Below, piece by piece: positions 28,209-37,354 of a stretch of DNA of 64,000 nt (position 1 is the first letter of the stretch; every line of letters begins with the position of its first letter). The notes below the pieces were generated by a model. That model was not told the DNA's origin, searched no databases, and saw only the letters and a program-made list of their open reading frames with translations. This DNA comes from Pseudomonas entomophila (lineage in GTDB: Bacteria > Pseudomonadota > Gammaproteobacteria > Pseudomonadales > Pseudomonadaceae): the NCBI RefSeq assembly GCF_029193575.1, contig NZ_JARGCS010000034.1, positions 1 to 64,000 of the forward strand. Direction: 5' to 3'. A program made the position numbers and the translations under genes.

Positions 28209-31200
28209 TCAGCGCTGGGCGTACTGCAACACCACTTCCAGCGGGTGGCGCATCTGCCGCTCGGTCATGCGCTTGACCTGGCTGCGGCACGAATACCCGG
28301 TGGCCAGCGGCTCGCCGTCCTTGTCCAGCTTGGTCGCCCAGGACTGCTCGAAGATGGTCTTCGAGGTTTCCTGGTTACGCGCCTCATGACCATAGGTGCC
28401 GGACATGCCGCAGCAACCGGTGGCCTCGGTGACCAGCTTCAGGCCCAGTCGCGCGAACACCTGCTCCCACTGCCGGGTACTGGCCGGCACGTTGGTCTTC
28501 TCGGTGCAGTGGGCCATCAGGCGGAATCCGCCGGCCTTGGCCGGCGCCTGCTCCGGCAGCACATCCATTAGCCACTCCTGCGGCAACAGCACCTTCGGGC
28601 AACCGTCAAGACCGTCGACCTTCTGGTACTCCTGGCGGTACACCAGGGTCATGGCCGGGTCCAGGCCCACCAGCGGCACGCCGCACTCGGCCAGGGCCTT
28701 GAGCTGGGTGGCGTTGCGGATCGCCGCCTTGGCGAAGGCGCCGAGGAAGCCCTGCACGTGCAGTGGCTTGCCGTTGGCGCTGTACGGCGCCAGGAACACC
28801 CGGTGGCCGAGGCGGTGGGCCAGCTCGATGAACGAGGCCAGCAGCGGTGTCTCGAAATAACGGGTGAAGGCGTCCTGCACCAGCACGATGCTGCGCTCGC
28901 GCTGGGCCGGTGTCAGCTCGCGCAGGGCCGGCACACTGGCCACGGCGACCCGGCAACGGGTCAGGGTGGCCTGGAAGTTGAAACGGCTGATCAACGGGCT
29001 GTCGACCATGCCGACCTGCTCGGCCAGCAGCTTGCCCACCCACTTCGAGCCCATCACCGCGTTGTACAGCCCCGGCGCATGGGCCAGGTAGGGAATGGTG
29101 AACTCCAGCGAGCCGATCAGGTAGTCGCGCAGCGGACGCTGGTAGCGACCGTGGTACAGCTCGAGGAAGCGCGAGCGAAAGTCCGGCACATTGACCTTGA
29201 TCGGGCACTGCCCGGCGCACGACTTGCAGGCCAGGCAACCGGCCATGGCGTCGTACACCTCATGGGAGAAGTCGGCCTGGCCCTGGGCGCGGGCGCGGTT
29301 GTTGCGCAAGCGCGCCGGCAGGCCCTTGAGCCAGGACACCTGACTACGCGCCGCCGCCAGGACATCGATATCCGCCGCGCCTTGCAGACGCAGCCATTCG
29401 CGGATCAGCGAGGCTCGGCCCTTGGGCGAATGCTGGCGCTCGCGGGTGGCCTTCCACGACGGGCACATGGCGTCGTTGGGGTCGTAGTTGTAGCAGGCGC
29501 CGTTGCCGTTGCAATGCACGGCGCTGGCGAAGCTCTGCCAGACGCGCTCGTCGATGCTGCGGTCGAGGTCGCCACGCAGGGTCACGCCATCGACGCGGGT
29601 CAGGCCCTCGGCGCTATCCGGTGGCGTGCAGATCTTGCCGGGGTTGAGCTGGTTGTGCGGGTCGAAGGCGCCCTTCAGGCGTTGCAACGCCGGGTACAGC
29701 TCACCGAAGTAGCCCGGCACGTACTCCGAGCGCAGGCCCTTGCCGTGCTCGCCCCACAGCAGGCCGCCGTAGCGCTGGGTCAGCGCCGCCACGGCGTCGG
29801 AGATCGGCTTGACCAGCGCGGCCTGGGCCGGGTCTTTCATGTCCAGCGCCGGGCGCACGTGCAGTACGCCAGCGTCGACATGGCCGAACATGCCATAGGC
29901 CAGGCCATGGCCGTCGAGCAGTGCGCGGAACTCGGCGATGTAGTCGGCCAGTTGCTCCGGCGGCACCGCGGTGTCCTCGACGAACGGCTGCGGGCGAACC
30001 TCGCCCTCGACGTTGCCCAGCAGCCCCACCGAGCGCTTGCGCATGGTGTACACGCGGGTCACCGCCTCGGCGCCCTCGGCCAGGGTGTGGCCCAGGCGTT
30101 CGACGCTGGTATCGCGTTGCAAGTGCTCGATGAACGCCTCGACCCGGGCATTGACCTCGTCCGGCTCGTCACCGCAGAACTCCACCAGGTTGATGCCCAG
30201 GGTCGGGCGCTCGGGGTCGGCGGGGAAGTATTCGGCGACGCTGTGCCAGACGATGTCCTTCATCGCCAGCATCAGCACCTTGGAGTCGACCGTTTCGATC
30301 GACAGCGGCTTGTGCGCCATCAGTGCATTGGCATCGCGCAGGGCATCCATGAAGCTGATGTAGCGCACGTTGACCAGCACCGCGTACTTCGGAATCGGCA
30401 GTACGTTGAGCTTGGCTTCGACCACATAGCCCAGCGAGCCTTCGGCACCGCACAGCACGCTGTTGAGGTTGAAACGGCCCTGCTCGTCGCGCAGGTGCGC
30501 CAGGTCGTAGCCGGTCAGGCAACGGTTGAGCTTGGGGAAGGTGCGCTCGATCAGCTCGCCCTGGGTTTGCTGGATTTCGCGCGCGATGCGGTACACCTCG
30601 CCGGCGCGGCCCGGTGCGGCGCAGGCCTGTTCCAGGGCCGCGTCGTCGATCGGCAGGCTGTGCAGGCGTTCGCCACCGAGCAGCACGCTGTGCAGTTCGA
30701 GCACGTGGTCGCGGGTCTTGCCATAGGTGCAACTGCCCTGGCCACTGGCGTCGGTGTTGATCATGCCGCCGACGGTGGCGCGGTTGGAGGTGGACAGCTC
30801 GGGGGCGAAGAACAGCCCGTGCGGCTTGAGCGCGGCGTTGAGCTGGTCCTTGACCACCCCGGCCTGGACCCTCACCCAGCGCTGCTCGGCATTGATCTCG
30901 AGGATCTGGTTCATGTGCCGCGACAGGTCGACGACGATGCCGTCGGTCAGTGACTGGCCGTTGGTGCCGGTGCCGCCGCCGCGCGGGGTCAGCTTGACCT
31001 GGCGGAAGCGCTCCTCACCCATCAGCGCGGCGACCCGCGCCACGTCGTCGGCATCCAACGGGAACACCGCGGCCTGGGGCAGGCGCTGGTAAATGGAGTT
31101 GTCGGTGGCCAGCACCGTGCGGGTGCCGTAGTCGGCGCTGATCTGGCCCCGGAAGCCGCTGGCGCGCAGGGCTTCGAGGAATTGCGGGTACTGCGCGTCA

Positions 31201-31229
31201 GGGGCGCTGGGGTGAAGCTGGGCGATCAT
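28209..31229 (-). CDS. ydiJ: FAD-binding/Fe-S dehydrogenase, YdiJ type (putative D-2-hydroxyglutarate dehydrogenase)
   Basis: 1006 residues, the YdiJ length. Domains in order: FAD_binding_4 with the flavin motif RGGGTGTNGQSL and the STSNRATVGGMINTDASGQG region, FAD-oxidase C domain to about 530, then a ferredoxin-like part with a four-Cys motif CLACKSCAGQCPIKVNVP, and a CCG-type C-terminal part (ATGCCGMSGTYGHE). The combination means one chain joins the D-2-hydroxyacid oxidase and electron-transfer modules that are separate in GlcDEF. E. coli YdiJ has been linked to D-2-hydroxyglutarate oxidation; substrate here is by analogy. Divergent from a LysR regulator 186 bases away. Confidence 0.88.
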   Translation of the reverse strand: MIAQLHPSAPDAQYPQFLEALRASGFRGQISADYGTRTVLATDNSIYQRLPQAAVFPLDADDVARVAALMGEERFRQVKLTPRGGGTGTNGQSLTDGIVVDLSRHMNQILEINAEQRWVRVQAGVVKDQLNAALKPHGLFFAPELSTSNRATVGGMINTDASGQGSCTYGKTRDHVLELHSVLLGGERLHSLPIDDAALEQACAAPGRAGEVYRIAREIQQTQGELIERTFPKLNRCLTGYDLAHLRDEQGRFNLNSVLCGAEGSLGYVVEAKLNVLPIPKYAVLVNVRYISFMDALRDANALMAHKPLSIETVDSKVLMLAMKDIVWHSVAEYFPADPERPTLGINLVEFCGDEPDEVNARVEAFIEHLQRDTSVERLGHTLAEGAEAVTRVYTMRKRSVGLLGNVEGEVRPQPFVEDTAVPPEQLADYIAEFRALLDGHGLAYGMFGHVDAGVLHVRPALDMKDPAQAALVKPISDAVAALTQRYGGLLWGEHGKGLRSEYVPGYFGELYPALQRLKGAFDPHNQLNPGKICTPPDSAEGLTRVDGVTLRGDLDRSIDERVWQSFASAVHCNGNGACYNYDPNDAMCPSWKATRERQHSPKGRASLIREWLRLQGAADIDVLAAARSQVSWLKGLPARLRNNRARAQGQADFSHEVYDAMAGCLACKSCAGQCPIKVNVPDFRSRFLELYHGRYQRPLRDYLIGSLEFTIPYLAHAPGLYNAVMGSKWVGKLLAEQVGMVDSPLISRFNFQATLTRCRVAVASVPALRELTPAQRERSIVLVQDAFTRYFETPLLASFIELAHRLGHRVFLAPYSANGKPLHVQGFLGAFAKAAIRNATQLKALAECGVPLVGLDPAMTLVYRQEYQKVDGLDGCPKVLLPQEWLMDVLPEQAPAKAGGFRLMAHCTEKTNVPASTRQWEQVFARLGLKLVTEATGCCGMSGTYGHEARNQETSKTIFEQSWATKLDKDGEPLATGYSCRSQVKRMTERQMRHPLEVVLQYAQR

Positions 31230-31415
31230 CGAAGGATGGCCTCTTGTAGGGGCGTGTTCACGGTGATTAAGGCAGATACGCTCCTACAGGGGAGGCGTTA
31301 TCTCTTGCATCTGCGACATGAATGACGCCATGCCGGATGACGAATGCGCCAATGTTCCTGTACTTTCCAGCCCAGGGCAAACGGATAATCCTGCCGCTAT
31401 CGATGACTTTTATGA

Positions 31416-32297
31416 ATGAATTACCGTCACCTCACCCCATCGATGTCGCTGCTGCTGGCCTTCGAGGCCGCCGCCCGGCATGAAAGCTACACCCGCGCCG
31501 CCGCCGAACTGTCGCTGACCCAAAGCGCCGTGAGCCGCCAAGTCCAAGCCTTGGAGCAGCAACTGGGCCTGACCCTGTTCCGCCGCGAAGGCCGTCAGGT
31601 GCAACTGACCGACGTCGGGCGCCTGTACCAGCGCGAGCTCAGCGAGGCACTCGGGCGTATTCGCAGCGCCACTTTGCAGGCCCTGGCCTACCAGTCCGGG
31701 GTCGGCACCTTGCGCCTGGCAACGCTGCCGACCTTCGGCTCGAAATGGTTGCTGCCGCGCCTGCATGCGTTTTACGGCGCGCACCCTGGCATGCTGGTGC
31801 ACATCCATTCGCGCATCGAAGCGATCAACTTCGACACCAGCGAGATCGACGCCGCCATCGGCGTGGCCACCCACGACCTGCCGGGGCTGGTGTGCCATCG
31901 CCTGCATGCCGAGGAACTGGTGGTCATCCTGCCGCCGCAAGCAGCCGCAGCAAAGGGCTGGAGCCCGGCACAGATCAGCGAAGAGGTGCTGCTCAACGTC
32001 GCCAACAACCCGCATGCCTGGGGCGAGTGGTTCTCCCATCATGGCCTGCCGCATCGCGCCATGCGCCTGGGGCCGAGCTTCGAACTGACCTCGCACCTGA
32101 TCCAGGCGGTGCGCGCGGGGATCGGCATCGGGCTGGTGCCGCGCATTCTGGTCGAGGAGGAGTTGGCCAAGGGCGAGCTGTTCAGCCCCGGGGCGCCATT
32201 CGCCAGCCAGCGCAGTTATTACCTGATCTACCCGCCGCGCAATGAGGCACTGCCGTCGTTGCGGGCGTTTCGCGGATGGTTGTTGGCGCAGATTTGA
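31416..32297 (+). CDS. LysR-family transcriptional regulator (GcvA-like)
   Basis: 293 residues: N-terminal winged HTH (MNYRHLTPSMSLLLAFEAAA, then ELSLTQSAVSRQVQALEQQLG) and a C-terminal periplasmic-binding-fold effector domain (about 92-293). The wording LRLATLPTFGSKWLLPRLHAF is typical of the GcvA/AmpR subgroup. It is divergent from the ydiJ-like gene, so it most likely controls that gene and itself. Effector unknown. Confidence 0.88.
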   Translation: MNYRHLTPSMSLLLAFEAAARHESYTRAAAELSLTQSAVSRQVQALEQQLGLTLFRREGRQVQLTDVGRLYQRELSEALGRIRSATLQALAYQSGVGTLRLATLPTFGSKWLLPRLHAFYGAHPGMLVHIHSRIEAINFDTSEIDAAIGVATHDLPGLVCHRLHAEELVVILPPQAAAAKGWSPAQISEEVLLNVANNPHAWGEWFSHHGLPHRAMRLGPSFELTSHLIQAVRAGIGIGLVPRILVEEELAKGELFSPGAPFASQRSYYLIYPPRNEALPSLRAFRGWLLAQI

Positions 32298-32313
32298 GGG
32301 GCGTTGCGCCGTA

Positions 32314-32350
32314 CCTGTCGCAGGAGCGGGCTTGCCCCGGGATAGAGCCG
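32314..32350. repeat. REP-like element
   Basis: Contains AGGAGCGGGCTTGCCCCGG followed by GATAGAGCCGGC, one REP unit in minus orientation, just after the LysR gene. Confidence 0.65.
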
Positions 32351-32364
32351 GCACAGCCAACAAA

Positions 32365-32396
32365 AAACCCGATGCCGATCTCCCGGCATCGGGTTT
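32365..32396. terminator. Bidirectional terminator between lysR and aroP-like gene
   Basis: A 13-bp perfect stem (32365-32377 and 32384-32396; core CCCGATGCCG / CGGCATCGGG) with a 6-base loop. On the minus strand it is followed by TTT, so it works best for the permease, which ends 22 bases away. Confidence 0.8.
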
Positions 32397-32417
32397 CACG
32401 TTTCCCTGCGCGAGCAT

Positions 32418-33836
32418 TTACTTGGCCACGGAATCCGCCGCCTCACGCGCCTGCGCCGGGCGCTTGCCCTTGATCACATAGAACAAGAACATCACCACCA
32501 ACCACACCGGAATCGCATACACCGAGATCTGGATCCCTGGAATCTGCAGCATGATGCCCAGGATCAGCACCACGAACGCCAGGCACAAGTAGTTGCCGTA
32601 GGGGTACCACAGCGCCTTGAACAGCGGTTTCTGACCGGTGCGGTCCAGGTGCTGGCGGAATTTCAGGTGCGAGTAGCTGATCATCGCCCAGTTGATCACC
32701 AGCGCCGCGACCACCAGCGACATCAGCAGCTCCAGCGCATGCTGGGGCATGAAGTAGTTGAGCAGCACCGCCACCAGGGTGAACGCCGCCGACGCCAGGA
32801 TCGCCCGCACCGGCACACCGCGCTTGTCGATCTTCGCCAAGGCCGCCGGGGCATCGCCTTGCTCGGCCATGCCGTAGAGCATGCGCGCGTTGCAGTAGGT
32901 GCCGCTGTTGTACACCGACAACGCCGCGGTCAGCACCACGAAGTTCAGCAGGTGTGCGGCGACGTCGCTGCCCAGCAGCGAGAACACCTGGACGAACGGG
33001 CTGCTGCCATAGCTGCCACCGGAAGCGTCGATGCTGGCCACCAGGCTGTTCCACGGGGTCAGCGACAACAGCACGACCAGCGCCCCGATGTAGAAGATCA
33101 GGATGCGGTAGATCACCTGATTGATGGCTTTCGGGATCACGGTCTTCGGCTTGTCGGCCTCGGCCGCGGTGAAACCGAGCATCTCCAGGCCACCGAAGGA
33201 GAACATGATGATCGCCAGCGCCATCACCAACCCGCTCACGCCGTTGGGGAAGAAGCCGCCGTGTTCCCACAGGTTGCTCACCGAAGCGTCCGGGCCGCCG
33301 CTGCCGCTGGTCAACAGGTACGCGCCAAGGGCGATCATACCGACGATGGCGACTACCTTGATGATCGCGAACCAGAACTCGGCCTCACCGAACACCTTCA
33401 CGTTCATCAGGTTGATGCCGTTGATGAGGATGAAGAACGCCGCTGCGGTCACCCAGGTCGGGATCTCCGGCCACCAGTAGTGGACGTACTTGCCGACCGC
33501 CGACAGTTCCGACATACCGACCAGGATGTACAGCACCCAGCAGTTCCAACCCGACAGGAAGCCGGCGAAACCGCCCCAGTACTTGTGCGCGAAGTGGCTG
33601 AAGGAGCCGGCCACCGGCTCCTCGACGATCATCTCGCCGAGCTGGCGCATGATCATGAAGGCGATGAAGCCGCAGATGGCGTAGCCGAGGATCATCGACG
33701 GCCCGGCGGATTTCATCACGCCGGCCGAGCCCAGGAACAGCCCGGTGCCGATGGCGCCCCCCAGGGCGATCAGCTGGATATGGCGGTTTTTCAGGCCACG
33801 CTTGAGTTCGCCTGGCTGCGAGTTGTTTGCACTCAT
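32418..33836 (-). CDS. aroP: Aromatic amino-acid permease (AroP-like APC family)
   Basis: Proton-driven inner-membrane importer, 472 residues, 12 predicted transmembrane segments. Family blocks of AroP/PheP-type permeases: LKRGLKNRHIQLIALGGAIG at the N terminus, GEMIVEEPVAGSFSHFAHKYWG, and FSFGGLEMLGFTAAEADKPKTVIPKAINQV. The ATG at 33836 (MSANNSQPGELKRGLK) is the normal start. Substrate is assigned from the family, and a PhhR-like box further upstream fits aromatic amino acids. Basic or GABA permeases of the same family cannot be fully excluded. Confidence 0.82.
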   Translation of the reverse strand: MSANNSQPGELKRGLKNRHIQLIALGGAIGTGLFLGSAGVMKSAGPSMILGYAICGFIAFMIMRQLGEMIVEEPVAGSFSHFAHKYWGGFAGFLSGWNCWVLYILVGMSELSAVGKYVHYWWPEIPTWVTAAAFFILINGINLMNVKVFGEAEFWFAIIKVVAIVGMIALGAYLLTSGSGGPDASVSNLWEHGGFFPNGVSGLVMALAIIMFSFGGLEMLGFTAAEADKPKTVIPKAINQVIYRILIFYIGALVVLLSLTPWNSLVASIDASGGSYGSSPFVQVFSLLGSDVAAHLLNFVVLTAALSVYNSGTYCNARMLYGMAEQGDAPAALAKIDKRGVPVRAILASAAFTLVAVLLNYFMPQHALELLMSLVVAALVINWAMISYSHLKFRQHLDRTGQKPLFKALWYPYGNYLCLAFVVLILGIMLQIPGIQISVYAIPVWLVVMFLFYVIKGKRPAQAREAADSVAK

Positions 33837-34032
33837 GAACGAAGTCACCTGCTTGTTTTTATCTGTGACGAAATCGGACCCACCGCGCTTGTGGCGCAGC
33901 GGAATGGGCAAGGTGGTTACCTTGGTTTCTCGGGCTCGGGGTGTCGCGCGGGGCTCTGGGCCTGGGCGAATCAGCCGGGCGTTGGCGAGAGTGCGTGGTA
34001 CGCAAGGGGGTCACAGGTAAAACGCGGCGCAT

Positions 34033-34062
34033 TGTATACCCCTGCGAGCGCGCAGGCGTCAA
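34033..34062 (-). promoter_or_regulatory. Predicted sigma-70 promoter of the aroP-like gene
   Basis: On the minus strand -35 TTGACG (34057-34062), an 18-base spacer and -10 TATACA (34033-34038), about 195 bases before the ATG. Confidence 0.5.
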
Positions 34063-34340
34063 CGCGTTGCGTCGTTTCCTCGGGAAAAAACGCACCGGTC
34101 CTGGGGCGAAGGCCTTTACAGGCGGAGTGATCGGCGTACATGGCGCCTCCATTTGTTGTTGTTCGTGCCCGGCTCTCCGGCCCGGCTGTTGCGCACGGCA
34201 ATGCCGGGTATATCAGCGTGGGGCGGACGTTTGGGCAAGGTCGTGTATGGAGGCGCGAAGGGGTTGGTAGCGCGGGTGGTGGCAAGTTCTGTTTACAGAG
34301 TGACGCGAAGGGGTGGATAGCGGGGAGAATCGGCGAAGGT

Positions 34341-34358
34341 TGTAAAACTATCGTTACA
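34341..34358. promoter_or_regulatory. PhhR/TyrR-like box upstream of the aroP-like gene
   Basis: TGTAAA-ACTATC-GTTACA; read on the minus strand it is TGTAAC-N6-TTTACA, one base off the TyrR consensus. It matches the phhR-phhA box at 25086 almost base for base. It lies about 500 bases before the permease start and about 280 before the predicted -35. Confidence 0.55.
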
Positions 34359-34422
34359 AGCTGGCTTGAATAGTTTCCATGCCGTAGGGAAAAGCGTTTC
34401 AGATCATGAAGTTGAGGTGCAT

Positions 34423-34452
34423 TCATCGCGGGGCAAGCCCGCCCTGCAGGTA
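34423..34452 (+). repeat. REP-like element
   Basis: TCATCGCGGGGCAAGCCCGC followed by CCTGCAGG, a single REP unit near the rluB 3' end. Confidence 0.65.
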
Positions 34453-34476
34453 CACAATCGTCTGCACCGCAGGCAT

Positions 34477-34502
34477 AAAAAACCAGCCCGAAGGCTGGTT
34501 CT
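34477..34502 (-). terminator. Intrinsic terminator of rluB
   Basis: Perfect 8-bp stem AACCAGCC / GGCTGGTT with a CGAA tetraloop (34481-34500). The minus strand continues with TTTT after the stem. It lies about 17 bases beyond the rluB stop. Confidence 0.85.
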
Positions 34503-34518
34503 TTCACATCAGGCCCGA

Positions 34519-35586
34519 TCAGCCGCGCGGTTTGCCGCGACCACGACCGGCCGGCTTGTCACCGTCCGGCTTGCCAGGGCGCTTGCGCACATCGCTCGGA
34601 CGCTCAGCAACGGCGCTGCTGCGGCTGCTCTTGCGTGCCGGCGCCTCTTCCCGAGCCGGACGCGCCGGGCGCTCACCCGCCGCCTCGCCTGCGGCCGGGC
34701 GCAGGGTGCGCACGCGCTCGCCACGACCCAGTGGACGGGTGGACTTGCGCTGCAGGCGCTCGAGCTTGTCCTTGGCCTTGAGATTCAACGCGGGCAGCGC
34801 CACGGGTTGCAGGCCGACTTCCGCCGCGAGGATATCGATCTCGCCCTGGCTCATTTCGCGCCAGCGACCCATCGGCAGGTCGGAGTTGAGGAACACCGGG
34901 CCGAAGCGCACGCGCTTAAGACGGCTGACCACCACGCCCTGGGACTCCCACAGGCGACGCACCTCACGGTTGCGACCTTCCATCACCACGCAGTGGTACC
35001 AGTGGTTGAAGCCTTCGCCGCCCGGTGCCTTCTGGATGTCGGTGAACTTGGCCGGGCCATCTTCGAGCATCACACCCGCTTTCAGACGCTCGACCATCTC
35101 ATCGTCGACCTCGCCACGCACACGTACCGCGTACTCGCGGTCCATCTCGTAGGACGGGTGCATCAGGCGGTTGGCCAGTTCGCCGTCGGTAGTGAACAGC
35201 AGCAGGCCGGTGGTGTTGATGTCCAGGCGGCCGATGTTGATCCAGCGGCCTTCCTTCGGCCGCGGCAGGCGGTCGAACACGGTCGGGCGGCCTTCCGGGT
35301 CGTCGCGGGTGCAGATCTCGCCATCGGGCTTGTTGTACATGATCACCCGACGGGTCGCCTCGGCGGCTTCCACGCGCTTGATCAGCTTGCCGTCGACGGC
35401 GATGGCGTCGTGCAGGTCGACGCGCTGGCCGAGGGTGGCCTCGACGCCGTTGACCTTGATGCGGCCCTGGCTGATCCAGGCCTCGACGTCACGGCGCGAG
35501 CCCACGCCGATGCGGGCGAGGACCTTTTGCAGCTTCTCGCCGGACGGGGGAATTGGTTGGGTTTCTTGCAGGTCTTTGTCACTCAT
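34519..35586 (-). CDS. rluB: 23S rRNA pseudouridine synthase B
   Basis: Forms pseudouridine 2605 (E. coli numbering) in 23S rRNA. 355 residues: N-terminal S4 RNA-binding domain (about 18-75), RsuA-type synthase domain with the catalytic Asp122 in GRLDINTTGLLLFT, and a long basic Arg/Lys/Gly tail (about 270-355), probably disordered and RNA-binding, as is common in Pseudomonas RluB. Last gene of the rnm-yciO-scpA-scpB-rluB run, with a 151-base gap to scpB that holds a REP unit, so it may also have its own promoter. Confidence 0.94.
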   Translation of the reverse strand: MSDKDLQETQPIPPSGEKLQKVLARIGVGSRRDVEAWISQGRIKVNGVEATLGQRVDLHDAIAVDGKLIKRVEAAEATRRVIMYNKPDGEICTRDDPEGRPTVFDRLPRPKEGRWINIGRLDINTTGLLLFTTDGELANRLMHPSYEMDREYAVRVRGEVDDEMVERLKAGVMLEDGPAKFTDIQKAPGGEGFNHWYHCVVMEGRNREVRRLWESQGVVVSRLKRVRFGPVFLNSDLPMGRWREMSQGEIDILAAEVGLQPVALPALNLKAKDKLERLQRKSTRPLGRGERVRTLRPAAGEAAGERPARPAREEAPARKSSRSSAVAERPSDVRKRPGKPDGDKPAGRGRGKPRG

Positions 35587-35705
35587 CTGGGCACCTCCCG
35601 GTGTAGTAGCAGCGAAAGCGGTTTGGCGAGCGAATGCGCCAAGGGGCGCGAATTGTACGTGGTTTGTGGGTGTGGTGCACGGGTTTGCGCTGGACGGTTG
35701 GTTGT

Positions 35706-35733
35706 GATGGCCCTATCGCGGGGCAGGCAGTCC
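35706..35733 (+). repeat. REP-like fragment between scpB and rluB
   Basis: TGATGGCCCTATCGCGGGGC followed by AGGCAGTCC: the left half of the REP core with a diverged right half. Confidence 0.5.
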
Positions 35734-35737
35734 TCCC

Positions 35738-36505
35738 TCAGGGCTCCAGCTTGCCCTCGACCGCCTCCTGCGCCTCGTCGCGCAGGTCATCGAAATCGGT
35801 CTTCAACCCCTCCTCCATGGCATCCAGCTCCACCAGCAGGCTGCGGAAACTGGTCTCCTCCTTCGGCGCCCCCGCCTCGCCCTCGTCCTCCTCCAGCACA
35901 CTGGCATCGGCCAGCGCCTGCAGATGCGCCGGCACCGGCGCATCGTCGAGGTCAAGCAAAGGTGCCGGCTCCATCTCGCGCAGTTCGGCCAGTGGCGGCA
36001 ATTCGTCAAGGCTCTTGAGGTTGAAATGATCGAGAAACGCCTTGGTGGTGGCGAACATCGCCGGCTTGCCGGGCACCTCACGGTATCCGACGATGCGGAT
36101 CCACTCGCGCTCCAGCAAGGTCTTGATGATGTTGGTGTTGACCGCCACGCCGCGCACGTCCTCGATCTCGCCACGGGTGATGGGCTGGCGGTAGGCAATC
36201 AACGCCATGGTTTCCAGCAGCGCGCGGGAATAACGCTGCGGGCGCTCCTCCCACAATCGGCCGACCCAGGGTGCGTAGTCCTCGCGAATCTGCAGCCGGT
36301 AGCCGCTGGCCACCTCCTTGAGCTCGAAGGCGCGTCCCTTGCAGGATTTGTCCAGCACCTCGAGGGCCTTCTTGAACACGGCCGGCGCCGGGCGCTCGGC
36401 CTCCTCGAACAGCTCGTAGAGGCGTTCGAGCGACTGCGGCTTGCCCGAGGCGAGCAGGAAGGCTTCGATCAGCGACGCCAGGTCGCGGGGTTCATTCAGG
36501 TTCAT
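35738..36505 (-). CDS. scpB: Segregation and condensation protein B
   Basis: ScpB is the winged-helix kite subunit that dimerises and binds ScpA in the Smc-ScpAB chromosome-condensing complex. 255 residues; the two winged-helix domains cover about 10-185, with typical text RALLETMALIAYRQPITRGEIEDVRG and REVPGKPAMFATTKAFLDHF. The C-terminal 65 residues are acidic and low in complexity. 21 bases after scpA. Pseudomonads have both ScpAB and MukBEF-like systems, so it is not necessarily the only condensin. Confidence 0.95.
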   Translation of the reverse strand: MNLNEPRDLASLIEAFLLASGKPQSLERLYELFEEAERPAPAVFKKALEVLDKSCKGRAFELKEVASGYRLQIREDYAPWVGRLWEERPQRYSRALLETMALIAYRQPITRGEIEDVRGVAVNTNIIKTLLEREWIRIVGYREVPGKPAMFATTKAFLDHFNLKSLDELPPLAELREMEPAPLLDLDDAPVPAHLQALADASVLEEDEGEAGAPKEETSFRSLLVELDAMEEGLKTDFDDLRDEAQEAVEGKLEP

Positions 36506-36526
36506 GGCGGAAGGCTTGCTCTTGCT

Positions 36527-37354
36527 TCACTCTGCCCGGGCACGGACGTGGATCGGGGCGAAAGGCTCATTCTGCACCAGTTCGATGAGCGATTCCTTCA
36601 CCAGTTCGAGAATCGCCATGAAGGTCACCACCACGCCGAGCTTGCCTTCCTCGGCGCTGAACAGTTCGACGAACGGCACGAAGGCGCCACCCTTGAGACG
36701 CGCCAGCACCTCGCTCATGCGCTCGCGGGTCGATAGCGCCTCACGCGTGACCTGGTGGCTTTCGAACAAGTCGTTGCGGCGCATCACCTCGGCCATCGAC
36801 ACCAGCAGCTCTTCCAGGCTGACCTGGGGCAGCAGCTTGCGCACCTTGGCCTGCGGCGCCTCCAGGCGTGGCACCACGACTTCGCGGCCGACCCGCGGCA
36901 ACTCGTCGATGCCTTCGGCGGCGGCCTTGAAGCGCTCGTACTCCTGCAAGCGACGGATCAGCTCGGCGCGCGGGTCGCCCTCCTCTTCCTCGATCTCGAC
37001 CGAGCGCGGCAACAACATGCGCGACTTGATCTCGGCGAGCATGGCGGCCATCACCAGGTACTCGGCGGCCAGTTCCAGGCGCACCGATTTCATCAGCTCG
37101 ACATAGCTCATGTACTGGCGGGTGATCTCCGCCACCGGGATATCGAGGATGTCGATGTTCTGCTTGCGGATCAGATAGAGCAGCAGGTCCAACGGGCCCT
37201 CGAAGGCTTCGAGGAAGACTTCCAGGGCGTCCGGCGGGATATACAGGTCCAGCGGCAACTCGGTAACGGCCTCGCCGTACACCAACGCCAACTGCAATTG
37301 CTGGGGCGCTGCGTCGGTTCCGGCCGGTGCCTCGAGGGCGTCCACCGGGCTCAT
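36527..37354 (-). CDS. scpA: Segregation and condensation protein A
   Basis: ScpA is the kleisin that bridges the Smc heads. 275 residues; the kleisin N-terminal segment FEGPLDLLLYLIRKQNIDILDIPVAEITRQY and the C-terminal winged helix (VVVTFMAILELVKESLIELVQ) are clear. The start at 37354 (MSPVDALEAP) overlaps the yciO stop by 4 bases, so the genes are coupled. The N-terminal 30 residues before the kleisin core are variable, so the start is probable, not certain. Confidence 0.93.
   Translation of the reverse strand: MSPVDALEAPAGTDAAPQQLQLALVYGEAVTELPLDLYIPPDALEVFLEAFEGPLDLLLYLIRKQNIDILDIPVAEITRQYMSYVELMKSVRLELAAEYLVMAAMLAEIKSRMLLPRSVEIEEEEGDPRAELIRRLQEYERFKAAAEGIDELPRVGREVVVPRLEAPQAKVRKLLPQVSLEELLVSMAEVMRRNDLFESHQVTREALSTRERMSEVLARLKGGAFVPFVELFSAEEGKLGVVVTFMAILELVKESLIELVQNEPFAPIHVRARAE

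Larger units (their letters stand above)
33837..34518. other. Long upstream region of the aroP-like gene
   Basis: A 680-base gap with no credible ORF. It holds a sigma-70-like promoter (34033-34062), a PhhR-like box (34341-34358), a REP element (34423-34452) and the rluB terminator (34477-34502). All except the last two can only serve the permease, since no plus-strand gene follows before 38921. Confidence 0.5.

Noticed and set aside
28758..30953. 731-codon frame antisense to the ydiJ-like gene
   Set aside because: Shadow of a clearly coding strand; composition is biased and no motif is found.
31240..31300. Short TGTAGG/CCTACAGG words before the ydiJ-like gene as a full REP pair
   Set aside because: Only the outer CTCCTACAGG part is present without the GGGGCAAGCCC core; too little to call a REP element.
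33941..34270. Possible 109-residue protein in the permease upstream region
   Set aside because: Start near other signals, no ribosome site, Cys/Arg/Gly-rich random-like sequence.
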